NCBI RefSeq assembly: GCF_027531025.1 | Contig: NZ_JAPZQX010000003.1 | Location: 434,001 to 498,000, forward strand | DNA: 64,000 bases | Reading direction: 5' to 3' | Source of the DNA: Novosphingobium sp. | GTDB taxonomy: Bacteria; Pseudomonadota; Alphaproteobacteria; Sphingomonadales; Sphingomonadaceae | Shown here: one piece after another, positions 34,110-42,401 of the stretch | How positions within the stretch are numbered: position 1 is the first letter of the stretch | How the letters are laid out: every line of letters starts with the position of its first letter | Position numbers and translations under genes: made by a program | Notes under the pieces: model-generated | What the model was told of the DNA's origin: nothing | What the model saw: only the letters and a program-made list of their open reading frames with translations | The model's database searches: none

Positions 34110-35882
34110 ATGGACGATTCACCAGACATCTTTGGCGATGAACCGCAGGACGATGGCCCCAGCGCCGCCGAGCTTGAGGCGGCCGGGCAGGAATCGATGT
34201 TCGGTGCGCCGGCGCAGGCGCCTGCGCCTCTAGCCGCGCCCGCGCCAGTCGCCGCTGCGCAGCCCTATCGCGTCCTCGCGCGCAAGTACCGTTCGCAGAC
34301 CTTTGCCGAGCTGATCGGGCAGGACGCCATGGTCCAGACCCTGGCCAATGCGATCAAGCGCGACCGGCTGGCCCATGCCTTCCTGATGACCGGGATCCGC
34401 GGGGTGGGGAAAACCTCGACCGCGCGGCTTATCGCCAAGGCGCTGAACTGCGTCGGGCCGGATGGGCAGGGCGGGCCGACGATTGACCCTTGCGGGCAAT
34501 GCGAGCCCTGCGTGGCCATTGCCGAGGGCCGCCATATCGACGTGATCGAAATGGACGCCGCCAGCCATACCGGCGTCGACGACGTGCGCGAGATCATCGA
34601 GGCGGTGCGCTATGCCGCCGTTTCGGCGCGCTACAAGATCTACATCATCGACGAAGTCCACATGTTGTCGCGCAACGCGTTCAACGCGCTGCTCAAGACG
34701 CTGGAGGAACCGCCGCCGCATGTGAAGTTCCTGTTCGCGACGACCGAGGTGGACAAGCTGCCGGTGACTGTCCTGTCGCGGTGCCAGCGGTTCGACCTGA
34801 AGCGCATCCCGGCCGAGCTGCTCGCGGAACATTTCGCGATGATCTGCGGCAAGGAGGGGGTCGAGGCCGAGGCCGAGGCCCTGGCGATGATTGCCGCCGC
34901 TGCCGATGGCTCGGTGCGCGATGGACTGTCGATCCTCGACCAGGCAATCGCCCATGCCGACCTGGGAGGCGATGGCCGGGTGACCGCCGCGCAGGTGCAG
35001 GACATGCTCGGCCTTGCTGACAAGACCGCGCAGCGCCGCCTGTTTGGCGCGATTGTCAGCGGCGATGCAGCCGGCCTGCTGGACCTGGTGGACCAGCAGT
35101 TCGCCTTGGGCGTGGAACCGCACGCCCTGCTGCGCGGCGCGCTTGAACTGACTCACCGGGTAACGCTGGCCCAGCTGGGGCGTGACGAAACCTCGTTCTC
35201 CAACGAGGAACGCGCCGCGATTGAGGACTGGGCGCAGCGCCTGTCGGCCGGGCAGCTGCACCGGCTCTGGCAGCTCCTCCTCAAGGGACATGACGAGGTC
35301 AGGACCGCGCCCGATCCGCTGGTGGCAGCGCGCATGGCCTTGCTGCGGGTGCTGCACGCCAGCGACCTGCCCGATCCGGGCAAGCTGGCCGATACCCTGC
35401 GCGATCTGCTGGCCCAGGCGCCGGCGGCCGCCGTGGCAAGCGCGGGTGGCACGGCTCCATCCGGCGGACCGGCTGCTTCGGCACCGCCCCCGGCGCTGGA
35501 CTGGGAAGCCCTGATCGACCGGGTAGACCAGTCTGGTCAGCTACGGGTCGCACAGACCATGCGCGACTGGGTGCGGGTGATCGATCTGCGCCCTGGCGAG
35601 CTGACCTATTCGCTGGTTCCGGGTTTCTCCGGTGAGCTTGGTGCTGACCTGCGTGACGCCCTGCTGCGGGCGACCGGCGAACGCTGGACCGTCCAGCGCG
35701 GCGAAGGGGAGGGTCGGCCCAGCCTGCGCGAAGCGGCCGAGGCGATCAAGGCCGCCGAAGACGCAGCCCTGCGCCAGCATCCGCTGGTCCAGGCTGCCTT
35801 TGCGGCCTTCCCGCAAGCCGAGATTATCGATGACAAGCCCGCTGCGCTGAGCGGCGGCAAGCAATGGAGCAAGACCGCGTGA
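34110..35882 (+). CDS. dnaX: DNA polymerase III subunit tau/gamma
   Basis: Predicted 590 residues. A short acidic and Ala/Pro leader (1-50) precedes PYRVLARKYRSQTFAELIGQ. AAA+ clamp-loader ATPase: Walker A GIRGVGKTSTARL near residue 96, four-Cys zinc site ending CGQCEPCVAI, Walker B YIIDEVHMLS, sensor FATTEVDKLPVTVLSRCQRF. C-terminal tau region (after 430) binds polymerase and helicase. I see no obvious frameshift signal for gamma. The stop overlaps the GTG start of ybaB (GTGA). Confidence 0.97.
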   Translation: MDDSPDIFGDEPQDDGPSAAELEAAGQESMFGAPAQAPAPLAAPAPVAAAQPYRVLARKYRSQTFAELIGQDAMVQTLANAIKRDRLAHAFLMTGIRGVGKTSTARLIAKALNCVGPDGQGGPTIDPCGQCEPCVAIAEGRHIDVIEMDAASHTGVDDVREIIEAVRYAAVSARYKIYIIDEVHMLSRNAFNALLKTLEEPPPHVKFLFATTEVDKLPVTVLSRCQRFDLKRIPAELLAEHFAMICGKEGVEAEAEALAMIAAAADGSVRDGLSILDQAIAHADLGGDGRVTAAQVQDMLGLADKTAQRRLFGAIVSGDAAGLLDLVDQQFALGVEPHALLRGALELTHRVTLAQLGRDETSFSNEERAAIEDWAQRLSAGQLHRLWQLLLKGHDEVRTAPDPLVAARMALLRVLHASDLPDPGKLADTLRDLLAQAPAAAVASAGGTAPSGGPAASAPPPALDWEALIDRVDQSGQLRVAQTMRDWVRVIDLRPGELTYSLVPGFSGELGADLRDALLRATGERWTVQRGEGEGRPSLREAAEAIKAAEDAALRQHPLVQAAFAAFPQAEIIDDKPAALSGGKQWSKTA

Positions 35883-36217
35883 AGTCGATGGAAGAGCTGC
35901 TCAAGGCCGCCCAGCAGGCCGCCGAGACGATCCAGAAGCAGATGACCGAGAGCCAGAGCAAGCTCGACGCGATCGAAGTGGAAGGTCGTGCAGGGGGCGG
36001 GCTGGTAACCGTGCGCGCTTCGGCCAAGGGGCGGATCATCGGCGTCAACATCGACGACAGCCTGCTCAAGCCCGAGGAAAAGGGCATCCTCGAAGACCTG
36101 ATCGCCGCCGCCTTCAACGATGCGCGGACCAAGGCGGACGAGGTTGCCGGCCAGGAAATGGCCAAGATGCAGCAAGGCATGGCCCTGCCGCCGGGGTTCA
36201 AGCTGCCGGGGATGTAA
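35879..36217 (+). CDS. YbaB/EbfC family nucleoid-associated protein
   Basis: Predicted 112 residues. KSMEELLKAAQQAAETIQKQ and the VEGRAGGGLVTVRASAKGRI strand region mark the YbaB family, dimeric DNA-binding tweezers proteins. The GTG at 35879 was chosen because it overlaps the dnaX stop by four bases; an ATG inside dnaX at 35864 is also open. The dnaX-ybaB pair is conserved throughout bacteria, usually with recR, which is not here. Confidence 0.94.
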   Translation: MKSMEELLKAAQQAAETIQKQMTESQSKLDAIEVEGRAGGGLVTVRASAKGRIIGVNIDDSLLKPEEKGILEDLIAAAFNDARTKADEVAGQEMAKMQQGMALPPGFKLPGM

Positions 36218-36227
36218 TCCCGACCGG

Positions 36228-37514
36228 TCAGCGGACCAGCTCGCCACCCCTCATCACGTGATCGATCCGTTCGAGCGCGGTGATGTCGGTCAGCGGGTTT
36301 TCATCGAGGGCGACGAGGTCGGCAAAGCGGCCGGGCGCAATCGCGCCGACGCGCTCGCTCCAGCCCAGCATTCGCGCGCCGACGATCGTGGCCGACTGGA
36401 TCGCCTGCATCGGGGTCATGCCCCAGCGCACCATATAGGCGAACTGGCGGGCGTTCTGCCCGTGGGGATAGACCCCGGCATCGGTGCCGAAGGAAATCTG
36501 GACGCCGGCCTTAACCGCCTTGCGGAAGCCGATCCGCTGGGCCTCGGTCGTTTCGTCGTTCTTGCGCAGGATGTCGGCGGACCAGCCATCGCGCTTGCCG
36601 ACTTCGGCAATGAAATCGCCGTTGTAGATGTCCATCGACAGGAAGGCGCCCTTTGCCTTCGCTAGGGCAATACCTTCATCGTCGATCAGGCTGGCATGCT
36701 CGATCCCGCGAACCCCGGCGCGCAATGCCACCTTGATCCCCTCAGCGCCGTGGGCATGGGCCGTAACCCACGATCCACGCGCCGCAGCGGCTTCCACCGC
36801 CGCACGGATCTCGGCCTCGCTCATTTCCAGCGCGCCCGGCTCGGTGCCCTGGGTCAGGACGGCTCCGGTAGCGATCAACTTGATCGAATCCGCGCCGTTC
36901 TGGAGCAGGTAGTTGACCTTGGTGCGGACCTCGGCCGGGCCGCTGGCAACCCCGGCGCGGAAGCTGGCCGGCACGGCGACATCGGGCGCCAGCCCAGTCA
37001 CTTCGCCGCCGCCGCCCGGCACGGTCACATAGGCGCCCACCGCAGAGATCCGTGGGCCGATCACATCGCCCCGCTCGATCGCGTCGCGCAGCGCCACATT
37101 GGCAAAGGCGCGATAGGAACCGACGTCATGGACCGTGGTGAACCCCGCCATCAGCGTCTTGCGGGCATGCCCCGCACCACGCAGCGCGATCGCGGCTTCG
37201 GAATGGAGCAGCGGTTCGGCCACGTTGGCGCTCTGTTCGATATCGGCAAGGTGGACGTGGGTGTCGATCAGGCCGGGCAAGACCCAATGGGCTGACCAGT
37301 CGATCACCTTTGCCCCTTGCGGGGGCGGCGACCAGGCAGTCACCGCGACGATCCGGCCATCCTCGATCCGGATCAGCCGATCCCGCAAGACCGTTCCGGC
37401 CTCGCTGTCGATCATCTGCCCGGCGCGGACGTAAAGCGTTTCAGCCTGCGCTGTCGTGGCCGACAACGTGGCCGAAAACAGGGCCAGCAGCGATGGCAGA
37501 AGCCGCCGCATCAC
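36228..37514 (-). CDS. Exported amidohydrolase family protein (second of a tandem pair)
   Basis: Predicted 428 residues. Signal peptide (LPSLLALFSATLSATTAQA). Metal-dependent hydrolase of the imidazolonepropionase/prolidase-like amidohydrolase group: VLPGLIDTHVHLADIEQS (H-x-H), SWVTAHAHGAEGIKVALRAG, IEHASLIDDEGIALA, and ISFGTDAGVYPHGQNARQFA near the end with the Asp ligand. Likely acts on peptides or cyclic amides outside the cytoplasm. Starts in the ATGA overlap with the upstream paralogue, so both are made from one message. Confidence 0.9.
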   Translation of the reverse strand: MMRRLLPSLLALFSATLSATTAQAETLYVRAGQMIDSEAGTVLRDRLIRIEDGRIVAVTAWSPPPQGAKVIDWSAHWVLPGLIDTHVHLADIEQSANVAEPLLHSEAAIALRGAGHARKTLMAGFTTVHDVGSYRAFANVALRDAIERGDVIGPRISAVGAYVTVPGGGGEVTGLAPDVAVPASFRAGVASGPAEVRTKVNYLLQNGADSIKLIATGAVLTQGTEPGALEMSEAEIRAAVEAAAARGSWVTAHAHGAEGIKVALRAGVRGIEHASLIDDEGIALAKAKGAFLSMDIYNGDFIAEVGKRDGWSADILRKNDETTEAQRIGFRKAVKAGVQISFGTDAGVYPHGQNARQFAYMVRWGMTPMQAIQSATIVGARMLGWSERVGAIAPGRFADLVALDENPLTDITALERIDHVMRGGELVR

Positions 37515-38803
37515 CGCGTCGGCTCGATCTTGCGGCCCCCCTTGATGACCGCAGCGGGCCGCTCGAGCAGGCGGATGTTGGCCAGCGGATCGCCGTCAAC
37601 GGCCACGAGGTCGGCAAAGCGACCGGCTGCGATCTGGCCCACGTCACCTTCCTGGCCCAGCGCCTGGGCCCCGTTGATGGTGGCGGCGCGGATCGTATCC
37701 AGCGGGGTCATGCCGAACTGGACCATGGTGGCGAACTGCTTGCCGGCATCGCCGTGCGGCATCACCCCGGCATCGGAACCGAATACCATCCGGACCCCGG
37801 CCTTGTGGGCCTTGCGGAAGTTGTCGCGCTGCAGCTGGGCAACCTCGCGGTCCTTGCGCAGGTTGTCTTCCAGCACCCCGTTCTTCTTGCCTTCGGCCTG
37901 GGTGTATTCGGTATTGTAGATATCCATGCTGAACCAGACCGGCTTGGCGCGGGCGGCCGCCAGCTTGATCCCCTCATCATCGACCAGGCTGACGTGTTCG
38001 ATGGTGTCGATCCCGGCCTTGATTGCCGCCTTAATCCCGGCCGCGCCGTGGGCGTGGGCGGCCACGCGCAGGCCCCACATCTGGGCTTCGTCGACAATCG
38101 CCTTCAGTTCGGCTTCGGTCAGTTGCTGCTGGCCGGGTTCGGTATTGCGGCTGAATACCCCGCCGGTAGCGCAGACCTTGATCACTTCGGAGCCATACTT
38201 GCGCTGGCGCCGCACCTGGTGACGCAGCTCTTCAACGCTGTCCCCGATCCCTTCTTCCTTTTCCGGCTTTTCCAGGGATGGCGGCAGGAAAGTCGAATCG
38301 CAGTGCCCGCCGGTTGCGCCCAGGGCATAGCCCGCCGGCACGATCCGTGGCCCGATCACATAGCCTGCCGCAATCGCCTGCTTAAGGCCCACGTCGTTGC
38401 GATTGCCCGAACCGACATTGCGGACGGTGGTGAACCCGGCGTCGAGCATTGCCCGGGCATTGCCCACGGCGGTCATGCCAAAGAAGCTGTCGGTGAATTC
38501 CAGCCCGCGATAGCCGCCTATATCGGCGGGGCTATCAAGGTGAACGTGCATGTCGATGAACCCGGGCAGCACGGTCTTGCCCTTGAGGTCGACGGTTTCG
38601 ACCTCGCTCGACAGGCGGATCGTGCGGGCATCGGCAATCTGGGTAATCCGGCCGCTGTCATCCACGAAGATCGCGGGATGCTCGACATATCGGCCGGTCG
38701 CCACATCGAGATAGCGATCGGCGAGGATCACGCGGTCCTTGGCAAGGGCCGGGGCCGAAAGCGAACATGCGGCAACCGAAAGGGCAAGGACTAGGCGCTT
38801 CAT
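37511..38803 (-). CDS. Exported amidohydrolase family protein (first of a tandem pair)
   Basis: Predicted 430 residues. Signal peptide (LVLALSVAACSLSAPALA). Same set of motifs as the neighbour: VLPGFIDMHVHLDSPADIGG, AAHAHGAAGIKAAIKAGIDT, IEHVSLVDDEGIKLAAARAK and MVFGSDAGVMPHGDAGKQFA. The two are clear tandem paralogues that have diverged well, with different N-terminal metal-site details (DTHVHL against DMHVHL). Probably paired enzymes of different specificity for dipeptides or related compounds (inference). Confidence 0.9.
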   Translation of the reverse strand: MKRLVLALSVAACSLSAPALAKDRVILADRYLDVATGRYVEHPAIFVDDSGRITQIADARTIRLSSEVETVDLKGKTVLPGFIDMHVHLDSPADIGGYRGLEFTDSFFGMTAVGNARAMLDAGFTTVRNVGSGNRNDVGLKQAIAAGYVIGPRIVPAGYALGATGGHCDSTFLPPSLEKPEKEEGIGDSVEELRHQVRRQRKYGSEVIKVCATGGVFSRNTEPGQQQLTEAELKAIVDEAQMWGLRVAAHAHGAAGIKAAIKAGIDTIEHVSLVDDEGIKLAAARAKPVWFSMDIYNTEYTQAEGKKNGVLEDNLRKDREVAQLQRDNFRKAHKAGVRMVFGSDAGVMPHGDAGKQFATMVQFGMTPLDTIRAATINGAQALGQEGDVGQIAAGRFADLVAVDGDPLANIRLLERPAAVIKGGRKIEPTR

Positions 38804-38953
38804 CGATCATTACTCCCCATCACAGTCAGCCTTTGATGCGGGCTTCAACCCGACTTGGCAATGGCGGGCCTTCCACAGGCAGGAAACCGGCAGGCATTGC
38901 GCCAGCCCAAGGGCATGCCCATATCCTGCAGCAAGACCGGGATTCACCCGGAT

Positions 38954-38969
38954 GGCGCCAGCTGGCGCC
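38954..38969. promoter_or_regulatory. Perfect 16-bp palindrome directly before lon
   Basis: GGCGCCAGCTGGCGCC, ending two bases before the first possible lon ATG. As DNA it could be an operator; as RNA it would pair with itself and cover the ribosome site of the first start codons. The flanks carry CCGGATG on both sides. No sigma-32 style promoter is convincing in the 168 bases before lon. Confidence 0.5.
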
Positions 38970-38971
38970 GG

Positions 38972-41398
38972 ATGAAGATGGAATTCGAAATGCACCTGCT
39001 GCCCTTGCTTCCCCTGCGCGACATCGTCGTGTTTCCCGGCATGGTCGTTCCGCTGTTTGTTGGCCGCGAGAAGTCGGTCGCGGCGCTGGAATCGGCCATG
39101 GCTGGTGACAAGGACATCTTCCTGCTCGCCCAGCTCGATCCGGGCTGCGACGATCCCGATGGCGATGACCTTTACGAAGTCGGCGTGATCGCGACGGTCC
39201 TGCAACTGCTTAAGCTGCCCGACGGCACCGTGCGGGTTCTGGTCGAGGCGCGGCAGCGCGCCCGGCTGGTCGACCTGCGGCAGGAAAGCGGTGCGAACGG
39301 CGAACTGATGGTTGCCGGGGTGGAGCCGATCGAACCGGTCGCGGCCAGCGGCAGCGAAGTCGAAGGGATGATGCGCAGCGTTGTCGAGGCCTTCGGCGAA
39401 TATGCCAAGCTCAACAAGAAGCTGCCCCAGGACGCCGGCGAGAACCTTGGCGATATCGCCGATGCTTCGGCGCTGGCCGATGCGGTCGCCGCGCATATCC
39501 AAGCCAAAGTGGCCGACAAGCAGGCCATGCTGACCGAGGAAGATCCGCTCAAGCGGCTCGAAATGGCCTTTTCCTTCTTGGAAGGCGAACTGGGCGTGCT
39601 GCAGGTTGAGCGGCGTATCCGCGGCCGCGTGAAGCGGCAGATGGAGAAGACCCAGCGCGAATATTACCTCAACGAACAGCTCAAGGCGATCCAGCAGGAA
39701 CTGGGCGGCGGCGACGATGGCGAAGCCAACGAGATCCAGGAACTGCAGGACAAGATCGACAAGCTGAAGCTGTCGAAGGAAGCCCGGGCCAAGGCCAATG
39801 CCGAGCTCAAGAAGCTGAAGACCATGCAGCCGATGAGCGCGGAAGCGACTGTGATCCGCAATTACCTCGACGTGCTGCTGGGCCTGCCCTGGGGCAAGAA
39901 GAGCAAGCTGAAGCGCGACATTCCGGCTGCCCAGGCGGTGCTGGACGATGACCACTATGCCCTCGACAAGGTCAAGGACCGGATCATCGAGTACCTCGCG
40001 GTCCAGGCGCGCACCAACAAGCTGAAGGGGCCGATCCTGTGCCTCGTCGGCCCGCCGGGCGTGGGCAAGACCTCGCTGGGCAAGTCGATCGCCAAGGCGA
40101 CCGGCCGCCAGTTCATCCGCCAGTCGCTGGGCGGCGTGCGCGACGAGGCCGAGATTCGCGGCCACCGCCGGACCTATATCGGTTCGCTGCCGGGCAAGAT
40201 CGTCACCAACCTGCGCAAGGCCGGGACCAGCAATCCGCTGTTCCTGCTCGACGAGATCGACAAGCTGGGCCAGGACTTCCGGGGCGATCCGGCTTCGGCC
40301 CTGCTGGAAGTGCTCGATCCCGAACAGAACGCCAAGTTCCAGGATCACTATCTGGAACTGGATATCGACCTGTCGGACGTGATGTTCGTCTGCACGGCCA
40401 ACAGCCTCAACCTGCCGCAGCCGCTGCTTGATCGGATGGAGATCATCCGGCTGGAAGGCTATACCGAGGACGAGAAGGTCGAGATTGCCGAACGGCACCT
40501 GGTGGCCAAGCAGGTCGAGGCCCACGGCCTCAAGCAGGGTGAGTTCACCCTGACCACCGAAGGGCTGCGTGACCTGATCCGCTACTACACCCGCGAAGCC
40601 GGGGTGCGTACGCTGGAGCGCGAGATCGCCCGGCTGGCCCGCAAGAGCCTGCGGCAGATCCTTGAAGGCAAGGCGACTTCGGTCGTCATCACGCCGCAGA
40701 ACCTTGGCGAATACGCCGGGGTCCGCAAGTACCGCTTCGGCGAGGCCGAGGAAGAGCACCAGGTTGGTGCCATCACGGGCCTGGCCTGGACCGAGGTGGG
40801 CGGCGAATTGCTGACCATCGAAAGCGTCACCGTGCCGGGCAAGGGTGGGATCAAGACCACCGGCAAGCTGGGTGAGGTGATGAACGAAAGCGTCCAGGCG
40901 GCCTTCAGCTTCGTCAAGTCCCGCTCGCCCGCCTATGGCATCAAGCCCAGCCTGATCGCGCGCAAGGACATCCATATCCACTTGCCCGAAGGGGCGGTGC
41001 CCAAGGACGGCCCCAGCGCCGGGATCGGCATGGTGACCTCGATCGTCTCGACCCTGACCGGCATCCCGGTGCGCAAGGACGTGGCGATGACCGGTGAAGT
41101 CACCCTGCGTGGCCGGGTCCTCGCGATCGGTGGGCTGAAGGAAAAGCTGCTCGCGGCCCTGCGCGGCGGGATCAAGACCGTGCTGATCCCCGAGGACAAC
41201 GTGAAGGACCTGGTGGAGCTGCCGGCGAACATCACCAGCAGTCTGGAAATCGTTCCGGTGGCCCATGTCGACGCGGTGCTGGAACGGGCCCTGGTGACCA
41301 TGCCGGAGCCGATCGAGTGGACCGAAGCCGACGATCTGGCGACCCCGCCAGGCATGGTTCCGGGTGCCAGCACGGGCGAGGTCCCGACCGCGCATTGA
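38972..41398 (+). CDS. lon: ATP-dependent protease Lon
   Basis: Predicted 808 residues from ATG 38972; ATGs at 38978 and 38990 are equally possible, since the family starts close to [21 protein letters not shown]-terminal substrate domain, coiled coil ([20 protein letters not shown]), AAA+ with Walker [16 protein letters not shown] near residue 360 and Walker [15 protein letters not shown]16 protease domain with catalytic Ser in [10 protein letters not shown] near 681 and Lys about 724. Degrades misfolded and regulatory proteins such as CcrM and DnaA in Alphaproteobacteria. HU follows on the same strand. Confidence 0.98.
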   Translation: MKMEFEMHLLPLLPLRDIVVFPGMVVPLFVGREKSVAALESAMAGDKDIFLLAQLDPGCDDPDGDDLYEVGVIATVLQLLKLPDGTVRVLVEARQRARLVDLRQESGANGELMVAGVEPIEPVAASGSEVEGMMRSVVEAFGEYAKLNKKLPQDAGENLGDIADASALADAVAAHIQAKVADKQAMLTEEDPLKRLEMAFSFLEGELGVLQVERRIRGRVKRQMEKTQREYYLNEQLKAIQQELGGGDDGEANEIQELQDKIDKLKLSKEARAKANAELKKLKTMQPMSAEATVIRNYLDVLLGLPWGKKSKLKRDIPAAQAVLDDDHYALDKVKDRIIEYLAVQARTNKLKGPILCLVGPPGVGKTSLGKSIAKATGRQFIRQSLGGVRDEAEIRGHRRTYIGSLPGKIVTNLRKAGTSNPLFLLDEIDKLGQDFRGDPASALLEVLDPEQNAKFQDHYLELDIDLSDVMFVCTANSLNLPQPLLDRMEIIRLEGYTEDEKVEIAERHLVAKQVEAHGLKQGEFTLTTEGLRDLIRYYTREAGVRTLEREIARLARKSLRQILEGKATSVVITPQNLGEYAGVRKYRFGEAEEEHQVGAITGLAWTEVGGELLTIESVTVPGKGGIKTTGKLGEVMNESVQAAFSFVKSRSPAYGIKPSLIARKDIHIHLPEGAVPKDGPSAGIGMVTSIVSTLTGIPVRKDVAMTGEVTLRGRVLAIGGLKEKLLAALRGGIKTVLIPEDNVKDLVELPANITSSLEIVPVAHVDAVLERALVTMPEPIEWTEADDLATPPGMVPGASTGEVPTAH

Positions 41399-41408
41399 TT
41401 CGCTGCAA

Positions 41409-41451
41409 CCAGCCGGGATCGAGTCGCTGCATTGCAGCATCGCCCGGTTGG
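41409..41451 (+). other. Compound hairpin after lon
   Basis: CCAGCCGGG (41409-41417) pairs with CCCGGTTGG (41443-41451), one G-T wobble, and encloses a second stem GCTGC-ATT-GCAGC (41426-41438). It begins 10 bases after the lon stop and has no T-run. Possibly a 3' end stabiliser or Rho-dependent end of the lon message. Confidence 0.4.
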
Positions 41452-41526
41452 TCGCATTGCAGCGGTCAGTTGGTCGAAAATGGCGGGAAACGGTGGATAA
41501 TCGCGCCCGATTTCACAGCTTTCGCT

Positions 41527-41555
41527 TTGACAGTCCCCGGAAAAGCGGCTCAATT
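41527..41555 (+). promoter_or_regulatory. Candidate promoter of the HU gene
   Basis: TTGACA (41527-41532), 17 bases, TCAATT (41550-41555), 61 bases before the HU start. A perfect -35 and a moderate -10 box. Confidence 0.55.
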
Positions 41556-41616
41556 CCGCCAGCTTTTCGAGGCGAATCAAACCAAACACCAATTCCTGAA
41601 ACGTAGGGGGTTTCCC

Positions 41617-41889
41617 ATGAACAAGAACGACCTGATCAGCGCCGTCGCCGACGCCAGCGGCCTCACCAAGAGCGATGCCACCAAGGCCGTCGAAGGCGTT
41701 TTCGACGCGATCACCGGCGCCCTGAAGAAGGGTGATGAAGTGCGCCTCGTTGGCTTCGGCACCTTCTCGGTCGCCAAGCGCAAGGCTTCGACCGGCCGCA
41801 ACCCGCGCACTGGCGAGCCGATGAAGATCAAGGCTTCGGCCCAGCCGAAGTTCAAGGCGGGCAAGGGTCTCAAGGACGCTGTGAACTAA
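41617..41889 (+). CDS. DNA-binding protein HU
   Basis: Predicted 90 residues, full family length. MNKNDLISAVADASGLTKSD, EVRLVGFGTFSVAKRKASTG with the following RNPRTGEPMKI arm, and FKAGKGLKDAVN at the end. The RNP arm with Pro intercalates in the minor groove. Small basic dimer that bends and packs DNA. Own promoter upstream and strong terminator downstream. Confidence 0.98.
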   Translation: MNKNDLISAVADASGLTKSDATKAVEGVFDAITGALKKGDEVRLVGFGTFSVAKRKASTGRNPRTGEPMKIKASAQPKFKAGKGLKDAVN

Positions 41890-41936
41890 GCAGCGCTTCC
41901 GGCGACCGCAACGCCTCGCGGTCGGCCCAGCCAAGG

Positions 41937-41976
41937 ACGCCGCGCTTGCCATTGGCAGGCGCGGCGTTAGGCTTTT
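41937..41976 (+). terminator. Intrinsic terminator of the HU gene
   Basis: 14-bp stem ACGCCGCGCTTGCC (41937-41950) with GGCAGGCGCGGCGT (41954-41967), one T-G wobble, 3-base loop, then TAGGCTTTT. It lies 48 bases after the HU stop. Confidence 0.85.
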
Positions 41977-42036
41977 CGGGCACGGCGAAGCGGGCAGGGT
42001 GGACGATTGGTGCTGGCGGCCCTATATCGCTCGGAG

Positions 42037-42315
42037 ATGACACGCATTCTCCTTGCCATTTTGGCCCTGATGACGGGGCTTGTCGCGCAGGCCGGTCCGG
42101 CCCAGGCGCGGATGAATGGCGCCGCGGAGACAGAGATCGGCGCGTCTGACAACTCGCGCAGTGCAGCCCGTACTTCCGCGACCCAGGGCCAGCCAATCGA
42201 CGCGCCGGTCGCGCAAAAGGAACGGCGCGAGCGCGACGCGCAGCGCGTGCGTCCGGCACGGGGCCGCGTCTTCATTCCGTCCGTATTGCTGGGTGTCGAT
42301 CGCGCGCTGGAATAG
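42037..42315 (+). CDS. Small exported protein of unknown function
   Basis: Predicted 92 residues. Signal peptide (RILLAILALMTGLVAQAGPA then Q-A). The mature part is polar and basic (KERRERDAQRVRPARGRV) and ends FIPSVLLGVDRALE, likely unfolded for most of its length. The ATG is preceded at once by CGGAG, too close for an ideal site; an upstream TTG at 42007 is open. Lies between HU and secA on the same strand. Confidence 0.65.
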   Translation: MTRILLAILALMTGLVAQAGPAQARMNGAAETEIGASDNSRSAARTSATQGQPIDAPVAQKERRERDAQRVRPARGRVFIPSVLLGVDRALE

Positions 42316-42401
42316 CGTCGGCTGAATTGCCCCAAGATCGCGCTGCGGCCTGATTGCGGTCGTGCGCCAATGCCTGTTCATCCAATCAGTGGAATCATCC
42401 T

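Noticed and set aside
38810-41440. Minus-strand open frame of 876 codons opposite lon
   Set aside because: Composition is His/Gln/Arg-rich nonsense typical of shadow frames; lon on the plus strand is certain.
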